The notes under the pieces: generated by a model
The model's database searches: none
Told to the model about the DNA's origin: nothing
Seen by the model: the letters and a program-made list of their open reading frames with translations, nothing else
NCBI GenBank assembly: GCA_002917075.1
Contig: NTMA01000037.1
Location: 124,001-188,000 of the forward strand
From: Hawksworthiomyces lignivorus
Taxonomy: Eukaryota > Ascomycota > Sordariomycetes > Ophiostomatales > Ophiostomataceae
Length of the DNA stretch: 64,000 bases
Direction of reading: 5' to 3'
Translations under genes and position numbers: made by a program
Shown here: piece by piece, positions 33,938 to 44,538 of the stretch
Position numbering within the stretch: the stretch's first letter is position 1
Layout of the letters: every line of letters starts with the position of its first letter

Positions 33938-34738
33938 AATGCTAGGCTGGTAGTGGACAGGTCGAAAGGACTTGACGGCATATAGATTGAATGGTAGAAT
34001 TTGCATCGGGGCTTAGGTTAAAGAAGTTTCAAAGCGCAGCAACTGCTTATTGATTTGCTATGCTAATTAATGTATACCCAATATACCTACACACGAGAGA
34101 AATTGAACCAGAAATACCCCCTGTCTCCCTATGCGTAAACTAGTGTCCAACCATTCGTCCAACCAAAACGACCATAGAATGCAAATAGATATAAAGTAGG
34201 TGTATCTAAATAGTAAAAACTCCCACCAGGCCACAAGTACAATAAGAAACCAATGGAACATAATTAGAAAAGAGAAGCAGCGTAAGGAAGGACAAATCAG
34301 TAACAGTTACAAAAAGGTAAGGAAATATCGTATAAAGGTAGCTGTCAGCGAAGAAGACAACCTAAGTCAAACCAGGATGTATGATCACATCAAATGCGCC
34401 AAAATTTCACGACATAGGCCGATCAATAAAAAAAACGCAACCAAATAAAACCGCGCAACGGAATCTGTGAAAATAAGAGTACCGAAAAATAGACGTTGGC
34501 TTCCGAAGCAGGCAAAAAATCTTATATAAAAAAGGGAAAAGAAACTTAAAAAGGTATAGTAAGTGAAAATGTGCAATCTCCAGCCTTGGTAGGATCTGAG
34601 CAGAAGACCGCAAGAGCGAAAGGCAAACCATTCTAACGGCATAAGCCAAGATAGTGTCGCACAAGTGACCACCAAGTACGATAGAGAAAGGCGAGAGACG
34701 TGAAAAAGTCGAACAACTGGTCATAGATACGGCGATTC
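33938..34738. other. spacer between convergent npr3 and bHLH genes
   Basis: Contains the two 3' untranslated regions. Small frames on both strands (60-105 codons) show no recognisable protein features. Nothing else is seen. Confidence 0.6.
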
Positions 34739-36334
34739 TTATGTGAGATCCATAAACTCGTCTTCTTCTTTCAACTCCATATCGCCGCTGCCGTCGTCTT
34801 CGCCCCAGAAATCGCCTTGGTCGAGTTCATTAGCGATGATCCCGCTGTCACCGCTAGGGCTGATGGAGATGCCTTCCGCCTGCCCCAAACCGTTGAGAGG
34901 GTCACCCTTGTAGTCGGTGTAGTCAGGGACACGGAGACCAGAGCCATCAGTGCGCGAGTAGGTGAAATGCTTCTTCTCTCCTTCGGCACCGTCAGGATTA
35001 CGCATGGCGATCATCAGTTCGGAAGTCATGCGGCGTTCATCGTCAGTAATAGAGAATGGCATGGGTTCGCCGCGATCGTTGAAATATTCAATAAGCTCCT
35101 CTTGGCGCGAGACGTATTTGTCCAGTAACCACATGAGATCGCGGCACCAGCTCACAGCGCCGTTGAGAATGTCGCCTTTGTTGGGGCCTTTGTCTTTTTC
35201 CTCAACAGGTAAGCCAGTCGTGATGTTACCCGCAGTGTTGCCTGCTGCGCGTCTGGCGCCGGGGCCAGCTAGTCCAGAAGTTGCTTGAGACGGATTAGAG
35301 ATGCCTGTAAGAGTGGGTGAGAGAGGTGTTCCACTTGAGATAAGTTTTTTAATCTTTTCGTCTTCTAGCCTGTGTCCAGGGACAAGCTTGCTGAGATCTT
35401 GTATACGCTCGTTAATGTTGTCGCGGCGGCGGCGCTCGACGAGGTTGTGCGACTCTCTGCGTCTCTTTCTCTTTGCTTCTTGAGACGTCGTCATAGGTGC
35501 CCCTAACTTGGCAGGCATCGACGTTCCACCTTTTAGGAGCAGTTCGTTGATTTGTGCACTGTGTAGGCCGCCCGGCTGCAAGGGGGAAGAGAAGCCGGAG
35601 CCAGGGAAAGACGAAAGGCTGTTTGGTGTCTGCGCCCATTGCCCGGAGTGCGATTTCTCGTGGCTTGAGCCGTTTGTCCGAATTGGCTGAGGTGAACCAA
35701 CAAAGGAATCAGCTGAAGTGGCAGGCATAGCAGTCACAATAGATGACGCCTTGGTGGTCATAGGGCTTCGTGTTGTAGCAGCCTTGCGCGGCATGGATTG
35801 GGATAGGCGTGTGCGAGATTTGAGAAAAGCAGCCTCGCCGCTGTCATTTGTGAAATCAGAAGGAGCTAGCGGGGAGCCAGTGTAGCCGCCATCAGGGGAC
35901 TGAAGCGAGCCAAAGGCTTGAGGATGCTGCATGGCGCGATACTGGCTCATGCTGCTCACGAACGGGCTCTGTATTGGGTCGCCTTCTGGTGTATTGGAAT
36001 AGCCGTTTATATGGGACTGGTCAAGCGGAAGGCCATGCTGTGTAGGAAAAATGCCTTGTGAGTAGCCCCCACCAATGTTGACTCCGGGCAAACCAGAAAA
36101 ATCGTGGCCGCCTGCGTGTAGGTTAGACTGCTGCTCCGTTGGACTCGCCAGAGTATCGAACAGATCATCGTCAGAAATCAAGGCGGATCCACTCGAAAAG
36201 CCGGTCGAGTGGGCGTTCTGGTTGGAGCCGAAGGTCCCTTGGAAAGATGGGTTGAAACCACCGCCCATCGCCAAGTCGTTCGGATCAATACCTCCACTCC
36301 CACCACCCATCTGGCCGAAGCCGTGTTGCGCCAT
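34739..36334 (-). CDS. bHLH transcription factor (MITF/USF-like; fungal GlcD-gamma type)
   Basis: A single exon of 531 residues. A Gly/Ser/Gln-rich N-terminus (MAQHGFGQMGGGSGG) leads to a basic region KRKRRRESHNLVERRRRDN at about 285-303, with His, Glu and Arg at the positions that specify CACGTG. Helix 1 is INERIQDLSKLVP. Next comes an unusually long loop of about 65 residues (SSGTPLSPTLTG...EEKDKGP), then helix 2 NKGDILNGAVSWCRDLMWLL at about 385-405. The C-terminus is acidic (EDDGSGDMELKEEDEFMDLT). The long loop and the KGPNKGDILNGAVSW box are, from memory, typical of the fungal proteins named HLH transcription factor GlcD gamma. Targets are unknown; a retrograde or sterol-type role is a guess. 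A 4.3-kb spacer lies upstream. Confidence 0.88.
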   Translation of the reverse strand: MAQHGFGQMGGGSGGIDPNDLAMGGGFNPSFQGTFGSNQNAHSTGFSSGSALISDDDLFDTLASPTEQQSNLHAGGHDFSGLPGVNIGGGYSQGIFPTQHGLPLDQSHINGYSNTPEGDPIQSPFVSSMSQYRAMQHPQAFGSLQSPDGGYTGSPLAPSDFTNDSGEAAFLKSRTRLSQSMPRKAATTRSPMTTKASSIVTAMPATSADSFVGSPQPIRTNGSSHEKSHSGQWAQTPNSLSSFPGSGFSSPLQPGGLHSAQINELLLKGGTSMPAKLGAPMTTSQEAKRKRRRESHNLVERRRRDNINERIQDLSKLVPGHRLEDEKIKKLISSGTPLSPTLTGISNPSQATSGLAGPGARRAAGNTAGNITTGLPVEEKDKGPNKGDILNGAVSWCRDLMWLLDKYVSRQEELIEYFNDRGEPMPFSITDDERRMTSELMIAMRNPDGAEGEKKHFTYSRTDGSGLRVPDYTDYKGDPLNGLGQAEGISISPSGDSGIIANELDQGDFWGEDDGSGDMELKEEDEFMDLT

Positions 36335-39300
36335 TATGAGGTAGTCGATGTTGAAAATACAGGCGTGAATATGATTAGATTACCTGCCGGCTCTTGTTTT
36401 CGTTGGCTATCTTTTGTTTGGGTGTTGGGGAAAGGCGGGGTGTTGTGGTTTGAAGGCGATAACAAAAAACAGTAGAAAAGTTTGTCTGCTGAAAGATAAC
36501 AAGGACAGGCGGTCAACAATCATGTGCGCTTGAGGAAGTACTCGCGACGCAGAACACGGTATCAATTTCAGTTACCTAGAGAAAAGGAAGGATCTGAGGG
36601 CTAATAAAGCGAAGTTGAGTATCCTCCAAATGTACGGAAGCGCCAAGGTGGAGAAGATTTCACAAACTGCTCCAAGCTGATAAAGAGTAGGAAACCCTAA
36701 GAAATGAACTTAGAAATGCGTGGAAGCAATAAACAAAGAGCGGGGAAAGGCGTTGTCGCAAAACTAAAAATGACAGATTGAAATGTGAGAGGATAGAGGG
36801 TAGAGGAAAAGAGTGAAGAGAGAAGGACAAGTCCAGATATCAGGAGTCTAAGAGCAGGTAGAAAGGGGGAAAATGTAGCGGTGTCGAACTTAAGACGAGG
36901 CAATATCGAGGATTAGAGAAGGGAGGAGAGAAGAGGGCGGAATAGGAAGAGGGGAGTTCGTTGTGTTCTGTGCGTAGAAGAACAGGTATTGGCCTCGTTG
37001 ACCGCAGGTTTAGGCACTCTGACTGGATGTGGATGGATAGTGCGTCAGGGGGGCTAACCTGTATTGGGCAACGTTGTATTTGGTTTGCAGCATTCAGAGA
37101 ACTGGCAGCTTCTTGTATCTCTTGCCTCCGAGATGGAATGCAATTATGCGCTAAATGAGATGAAGCACAGGGCAGTGGCCTTGCAATAGTGAGGTAAAGG
37201 GAGGGAATATTAAGGACTATAAGGGCTGACGAATACTGAAAGGAAGGGGAGGACAATAAGAGGAATGGGGGAGCAAAGGAAGGAAACGAAAGGATATCTC
37301 ACGTTGCTAATCTGGCAGTGTCTGCTGGGAATAACCGTGGAATGAAGCACTTACGGTACAGCGGTTGGGTGCAAGATACGAGACAAACGGTAAGTCGTGG
37401 AGAGTAGGTGGTGGAAGCATGAATGCGAAAGGCCTGTAAACTGCTGTGGGTGTGAAATGCAGGATAGAAGCTGCGGTATGCGATGCTTGCTGGCGTGAAA
37501 TGTGGGATGTGAGATGCAGAAGACGGGACGTTGGGTTTCTGTAGAACCTAGCTATTTTGAAAGATTCTGAAGAGCTGCAACGGTGCGAAAAGAAAACCGA
37601 ACGCTTTTTGTCGGTTGCTTGAGTTACTTTAGTGACGGATGTGACGGATGAGGCGGGCTTTATACTAGTCGAGGTAGTTTGCTGCACTCTGTGGGAGGCC
37701 CTAAGACGGAGTGCCTGGGACAAGTTGTTGGGCCACTGTCGCACAAAGCTGACCGTCGCGAAGAGAAGTCAGGATGCTTGGACTGAGTAGGCTGTAATAA
37801 AATAGTCGCTTGTACAATCTGACTGGGAGCGGAAGCACGCATACGCTGTCGACAATTTGCTGACGAACGACGATAGAGGTTAAGATAAAAGCGACAGTCA
37901 AGCGTGGCGAAGGAAGATGTCGCACGTAGTTAAATAACGAAGCAAAACAGAGGCTACCCAAAAGATTCCGCGAGGAAGTAGAGGGGAGGGGGGGGTCAGA
38001 AGAAGAACAAATAGGCTGAGAAAAGAAAGGGCAAAGGAGAGAGGATAGGATGAGAGAGGCGAGAGAAATAAGGGAGTAATGTAGGCCTCGATGATGCTAG
38101 ATAGATGAGAGATTGCTGGAGAATTAGAGTATTGATGTCTGTGTAAAGGCCGCTGGCCCTGCAAGTGGTAATGATGGTAGGAACGAGACACTATTAGCTC
38201 CGCGCGAAGTGGTGTGTTGCTAGTGTCCTGGTGATTTAATAGGTTCTTTATTGCCTGCCTGCTGTTCAAAGCTGCTTCTTTGCTGGCAGCAACGTCAACA
38301 CTGGCTTGTCTCTTCCTTCAGCTCTTTTCTGGTCAGGAAAGTAATATGGTGAAAGCCACCCAGTCCTAGGTTCAGGCTCTCTTATTCCTAGGTAGGCAGG
38401 CAGTTACGAACGACTAGCCTGCATTGGCTGACGGAGGGGGAACTTAATCAATGATTAGCGGGCTCCGAATAAAAATACCCCTCGTAGCAGGTATTATCAT
38501 AACCAGCACTATGTACACCTTCTATCGTGATGGCTGCGAAAGTATTGGGAGTAGACGACCCGAGAATGTTATAGAGGACGTTGGAAGACAGATCTTTGAG
38601 AAGCTAGACTTTCTCTAAATGCAATGAGGGCCTAGGTGAAAAAGGGCTTGTACCAAAGAGTGACAGGGATCGAAAATACGGATGACGCACCAAGTTCGAT
38701 TGCTGTGTAGTTCTTGCTTGCTCTACTTTGGTCACTCTGGTTGATCTCAACATCTGGTAGGAGCTTTTTGAAGTAGCAAGGAGGCCGCGTAGCTATATAT
38801 ATATGCAGGTGTATGTATAATTATGTACATATTTATACTTACTGCGGCGCATGTATTTCACACGCATCCTTCTTGAAATAATATACCAACGTCTATCTCA
38901 CCTCACATGGTATGAGTGGCCTCTGTCATGAAAAGCGCAGTTATCGCGAGAGCCCTCCGACACAGACATTTTTTTATTTTTATTTTTATTTTATTTTATT
39001 TTTATTTTTTTATTTTTTTGGGGGGGTTTGGGAATGGGCGTTCTCGCCCACTTTCCAAGCTCCCACTCGCATTCCAGGCAAGGATTGCCCGTCAAGAGTC
39101 TCCTGACAGAGCGCGGACAAGGGAAATGGTGGGTGCAAGGGTGCTCTAAAGCGCGATAGTAAAGGAGGAAGGACGGTGCACAGGCGGCAAGGTGGATTTA
39201 TCGATATGAGCAGTGGTAGCCAAGTATGGAGAAGTAGGCAGTGGCAGGAGACCTACAGTGTCTCAGACCAGAAAAGAAGCCCAGGACCGAAAACCCAAAT

Positions 39301-40669
39301 CACAGAGAGCCCTCCCTCTCCCATCTTGCCTGTCGGGTCTTTCGGACTTGCATAATTAGTTTTTGTTCAATTTCCTATTCTAGTAGTCTTGTTTTTTGGT
39401 GGGATTCTTTTCTCACGCCGCACACTAGCTCATCTCACCAAAATGGATGATCTCAAGGCATGCCACACGCCCACCTGCCGTGACCTGCACATGTCGTCTA
39501 AAGTGAGACAGGTAACCACACCAGAAGGCTGACCAACCACCAACTAGAGGCTGGCGGCTTATTTCATTTCTCGGCAGCCTTAAAATGTCCGACTAACAGC
39601 TTGCTCCATAGCCTTCCCTCCCCTTCGCCTCTGCTGCGCCACGAGGCCATATCTCAAGCATTTTGAAGCTCTCTGCCTCTGCCTACCACCCTCTTCCTTT
39701 CTTTCTGGCCTCTTTACAGCGATCATGCTGCCAAACATGGAATAACATGAGAGGTTCAGCAGCCAATCAGTGAACTGGGAACGATTCCGTGGTAGTGCAC
39801 AGCTACTGACCAATCATGTGACCATAAAATAGTGGTGCTTGGCTTAAGATCCACCGGCCTTTCTGCTTATCCTTTCTCCGTGCCGGACAGCCTCAAACGA
39901 CACGCGTGTGTCTGAGAGCCTGCTCAGTACCTTGCATATTATCAGCAAAATACTCAAACAGCCTGCAGCCTCCTCGAGGTCTCTTATATGTCGCGTCAGA
40001 GACACTTATCAGTCAAAGCCTACTGCCCCCTCCTATTCTACCCTTTACCCGGTTATACTCCAAATCGCCGTACTCAGTCGCTTCTACTGTAATCATCGCC
40101 TGTTTACCCATACCGCGAATTCCGGGCTGTTAACAACGACACCTGATTTCGCATAAGTGCACAAGGTACGTGAGGATACCAGATTGTATTTTATTTCTGT
40201 GATACTCTGCTGGGAAGCCAAATTCATCACTGCTAGGCCCCTTGACGCTATTGAAATGACGTTCATGCACCGAACACGCTGCAACGGATACTATTCTTTA
40301 TTATTTGATGGTCCTGTTAACATCTCCTTACCAACTCTAGCTACTCTGTTTTAACCCTTCGCACTGCGACACTTGAAGAACTGCAAAAGGGCTGACGTGC
40401 TTTTGTCCGACTCGTCGCCTTTTCCAATCGTACCCTCTTCCTATCCAGCACTGTCAATCTTGGGCTCACGAGTGTCACACGCTCTACGCACCACACCCAC
40501 CCTTTCTTCACGCCGCATCACAAGGCTTTTCTTGTCCCAGCGTGAATTCTCTTCACTTATAAATTCAATCACTAGATTCATCGAGGCAGCCTGGAGAAGG
40601 TAGAAGGAAGACATTAAAATCGTCAGAGGACAGCCTAGAGAAACAACAGGAAGAGTTGCAGACTAGCAA
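36335..40669. other. 4.3-kb divergent promoter region between bHLH and SFT2 genes
   Basis: No conserved protein is encoded. Frames of 60-145 codons on both strands are explained by purine/pyrimidine skew: the minus strand is CT-rich from about 36700 to 38270, typical of a long 5' leader for the bHLH gene. A poly-T and TTTTA run with a G7 tail lies at 38969-39026. CT-rich stretches also precede SFT2. I found no tRNA or snoRNA that I could defend. Confidence 0.55.
38969..39026. repeat. TTTTA-type microsatellite ending in G7
   Basis: A run of T4-7 A units about 50 bases long, followed directly by seven G. A simple repeat in the intergenic region. Confidence 0.85.
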
Positions 40670-41795
40670 ATGACGTCACAGTCGTTCAGAGACTCTCTTA
40701 ACTCGCTGGGATGGTCGCGGCGTGATGCTGATGTTCCTGTCAACACTTCCCAGCAGACAGGCCTTCTTTCTTCACTGCAATCACTAAATCCCTTTGGCGA
40801 CCGCGGATATGTCCGCCTCCCTACAACTGAAGGCACTGGGGCGCCATTGCCCGCCCCAACACGCCGCGAGGAAGAAGAGGGTTGGCTTGCGCGTGAGTTA
40901 TTCCTCCATATTGCCCATGCTTTGTTACCCTACCTTTTTCTGATGTACTCTTTGGCCTTGTTCTTCCCTTACCTGCATTTTCGTCTCTCGGTCGTCTCGG
41001 TAGTCTCGTGGGCTTCTCTGCAGCTAAGCTGGTTGCATGCTGCAGAACGGGAGTACCTGAAACCAACCTGCACACTTCTACCTATAAACACTGCACACAC
41101 CACCCCATCGCTCCCGAACGGCACATGTACAACCAAGGCGGTTCTTTCGTTGTCCACAGTCTTGTATGTCTTGTTCAAGTCACTAGCGTTGATAGGCTGA
41201 CCATAAGGTTGCTTTGGTGTGGATAGTAAGTCGATGGGATCGTCTCTTGATCTTTGCAGGCTGCAACATTGGCGCCCTGGCATGCTTTGTTGTATGCTTT
41301 GCACTATTTCCTATTATAGCGACTCGACCGCGCAAGTTCGTAATCTTGTAAGTTTCCTCTATTCCACCTTCGTCTATTTCCTTTGCCACACTCGTTATTA
41401 TTTCTCATTTATGGCCATTTCTTCTTTCTTTCATATCGTGGCGGCCCTGATCGGACGCCAGACGGTATGCTGCTGCTAACCTTATCAACAGGTGGACGCT
41501 TGGCTCGATCTTGTTTCTATCGTCCTTTGCAGCCGTCATGGGTCCATGGGCGTACGTGCAGCACCTGGCCTCAACGCCACGACTTCCTTTCACAGCGGCT
41601 TATTTCGGCTCAATTGGTCTGACTCTCTACTTCTCCATGGGCCTCCAAAGCACGATCTTGACTCTCATTTCGGCTCTTATTCAGCTGTCTTGCCTCGCGT
41701 GGTATCTTGTGAGCTACTTTCCCATGGGTTCAAGTAGCCTTCGCTTAGCGACAACGTTCGGGGCACGTAGAGCGGCTGCTTGGATGTCAGGGTGA
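40670..41795 (+). CDS. sft2: Sft2-family vesicle transport protein (Golgi)
   Basis: Three exons: 40670-40892, 41227-41347 and 41492-41795, giving 215 residues. The splices restore conserved text: GWLA joined to LSRWDRLLIF, and KFVIL joined to WTLGSILFLSS. Intron 1 (40893-41226) has a GTGAGT donor. Intron 2 (41348-41491) has GTAAGT, GCTAAC and ACAG. Four membrane segments fit about residues 81-103, 112-134, 149-168 and 169-192, with PRLPFTAAYFGSIGLTLYFS and the WYLVSYFPMG box near the end, all diagnostic of Sft2. The N-terminal 75 residues are cytosolic and include LLSSLQSLNPFGD. Sft2 works with Got1 in fusion of endosome-derived vesicles with the late Golgi. Confidence 0.93.
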
Positions 41796-44538
41796 AGCGG
41801 AGATGGTACAGGATAGGATGTGAACTGTTTCGACGTGTTAGACGAGGACCTCTTCTTCAAGGACTGCGCACGAATCATTATGTATCCTTGTCTTTTGATG
41901 TTCAATGTAGGGATTTTGTTGTAGCTTTTCCATTATTGTCCAATTATACCTTCCGCATTTGCGTAGCACATCGAATCGAGCCTCAGGCTTAGATGGCCTA
42001 TATGACAGCTACCTTCGCAGCGTTTCCACTAATTAGTACAGCAGTAACACGATGCTTGCCGTCACTGTTTTTCTCATTTAATGGATACAGAGCATAATGT
42101 CTATTTAACAAGCCTCGACCACCGAAGAAGCCGCTTATGATCCAAATGATAAGCCTGCAGATGCCTGCAAGACTGCCAATGCCGCTACATGAGACTGTAC
42201 CAAGATTACCTAGGCTCACGAGTAATTTTATGTTATAGTTTTAGCCATGAGCTTTTCTCTAAAAGATCTCTGACTAATAGGCGGGGTGTACAAACGTCGG
42301 CAGAGTACTTTTTCTACGTTCTTTTTCGTTTCTTTTTCCTTTTTCCTTTTTTTTTTTTTTCCTGAACAGAATTTTTTTTGTTTATTTCCCATACTCTCCT
42401 CCGCTGCTCGTGCCTACGCGCTTTAACCCGAGCTCTCGCGCCGCTAAAATAAAATTGCCGACTCATATTCGCGCACCCTACTCCATACTGGGCCTCACGT
42501 TATTACAGTGCGGATCAATCTTCTATAGCTGTGCATTGCTCCGCGCTGCTCCGTTCTTTTGAGAAGAGCTCACGCCAGAGGAATAGCTAGGGCAGCTTCA
42601 AGAGTAGGGATATGCAGGTGTTCAACGAGCGCATCATAAATGTAAATACATGAGTGCGTAGGCCGTAATGCTATTTATTGTCTTCCCAGTACGTTAGTTT
42701 TCGCGACACAGCGTGCACTTGCTTTACAGCAGTTCAGCGGATGTAAGACATGTACTTAAGACTCAAAACATATATCAGGCAGTTAAGCAGTTGAATGGCA
42801 GGCTGTCTGCTGCAAATTGGGTCTTTTTTCTCGGGGTTCTCTCTCTCTCTCTCTCCATATCTTTCTCTCTCCCTATCTTCCTCTCTCTCTTTCTCTGGCT
42901 GTGCATTTGTGTGTTGTGTGTTGTGTGCCTCTTCTCACTCTGCCCCTCCACAAATTAAGCTCCTTGTCCCCCATCGGCACAACCCAACCCACCTTTACAA
43001 CCATCCATCGACTTACCCGCTCAACACCCACTATTATTCACCATCTGCTCCCATACCAACTCACTCAGCATCGACCCGTAAAAAAAAATTAAGGAAAAAA
43101 AGTTTTATCCTCACACACAAAATCTTCTATTCTTCCTCTAACTACTCCTCATCTCTTCCTCTCTCTTCTGTTCGCACTGAGAGAAGAAATAACTTCTTGT
43201 CTCTTTACCTCTCCTATTCTCCGCCTGCCTCCTCCCGTTATAGAATCCCCTCTCCTTTTCCATATTCCTCTTCTCTTATTGTCCCATTTGACACATTTCT
43301 CCGTTCCGAATTTTCTTCCCAATTGAAACGGTGGAAAGATTCGTTCTAGGAGCCGACACATTTCTTTTCCTTTCTGAGAGAGCATTACTTTCTCCTCGTC
43401 CTGTCTTGTCCCTCTTCGAAGGCATTTTAGTTTTCGGCATTCTACTTTCGATTTTAGTTTTTCTTCTTCGACGAATATTTAGGTTACTTCGCGTCGAGTA
43501 GATCCAAGATTGCGGTCGTCAATCGTCATTCATCTTTCAAACCTTCGTCGGCTCTCAGATTGCGCCTCCCGCTGGAGCCTTTCCTCTCGTTATTTTTTTA
43601 CGGCTTTGCGTATACCGAATCAACTGTCCCCTTACTTCAAAGACGAAATCAACGTTCTTGACGCCTGTATACGCTTTATAGCCTCCTGTCTTACTCGAGC
43701 GTACCTCTGGAGGATGTTTGTCGGCCGACGAAGCCACAAGAGCAAGAAAGGTAAGCGACACAACAAAGCTTCAAGCAAAACAGCGTGCTTAGGATCCGCC
43801 ATCGGACATGAAATACGAATAAGATATGAGTTAAAGGGAAGCAACGTCACAACTCGCTCTCTTTTTCTTCTCTGCTCTTCTTTTCATGCTAGACTTCTCA
43901 TTTTTGTTTCATTTTTGTTTCTTCATCTCATTCCAGAACAATTTTCGCTGTGCCGCCTTATGCATTCTGCTTTGACGCCAGTGTCGCTAACCTTTTTTCA
44001 CTTTGCTGCTTAACAGAGCAAAGGATTATTTCTTCCTCTGCCGACCCGTCAATTTCTTGGCTTTCTCAATACCGATCTCCGTTGTCAGCACCGTAATTTG
44101 TTTACATCGTTTTGTTGCACCCGTATTACCGCACGTGCCGAGCAAATCTACCTCGAACAAAAAAGTAAACGAAGGACCCCGGCGTTGAAAAAAATATATA
44201 TCTTGCTTCTCATTCGACATTTTGTTTTAAAAAAGAACAGCCAACGGTCAACCCGAGAATTTTATTCAACCATCAGAACAGAGACCGTCTATATTTACTG
44301 TCAACCACTTGCCAGACTACTGCTTTGGTAGCCGTGCTGGATTAAGCTTCGACTGGGGACGTGGTAACAAAGCCAAGGCGCGTGTGGGTGGCGGACGATT
44401 CGGGCCTCTCATCTTCGCTGAGGCGGCGCAGTATCTTGACCTCGGTCGTACTTGCGTTTCTCTCTCCCCCTTCCTCCCGTCCTGCTCCCGTATGCACGCC
44501 TTCAGAGCTCAGCTTCTCTCATCACTACACGTGCAGAT
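41796..44538. other. spacer and probable 5' leader of the LARP1-like gene
   Basis: Contains the SFT2 3' region, a (CT)n run at 42839-42898, and long CT-rich stretches to about 44530, typical of a fungal promoter and leader. A plausible leader intron is 43751-44016 (GTAAGC donor, GCTAAC, acceptor ACAG). Frames such as 42795-43349 and 43510-44013 reflect pyrimidine-rich composition and are not called genes. Confidence 0.5.
42839..42898. repeat. (CT)n-rich microsatellite
   Basis: Imperfect CTCTCT tract of about 60 bases on the plus strand, upstream of the LARP1-like gene. Confidence 0.85.

Noticed and set aside
37307..37744. 145-codon minus frame upstream of the bHLH gene
   Set aside because: Explained by CT-rich leader composition; no protein family features and several overlapping frames.
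42795..43349. 184-codon frame of Ser/Leu/Pro repeats
   Set aside because: Translation of a (CT)n microsatellite and pyrimidine-rich leader; all three frames are open in places.
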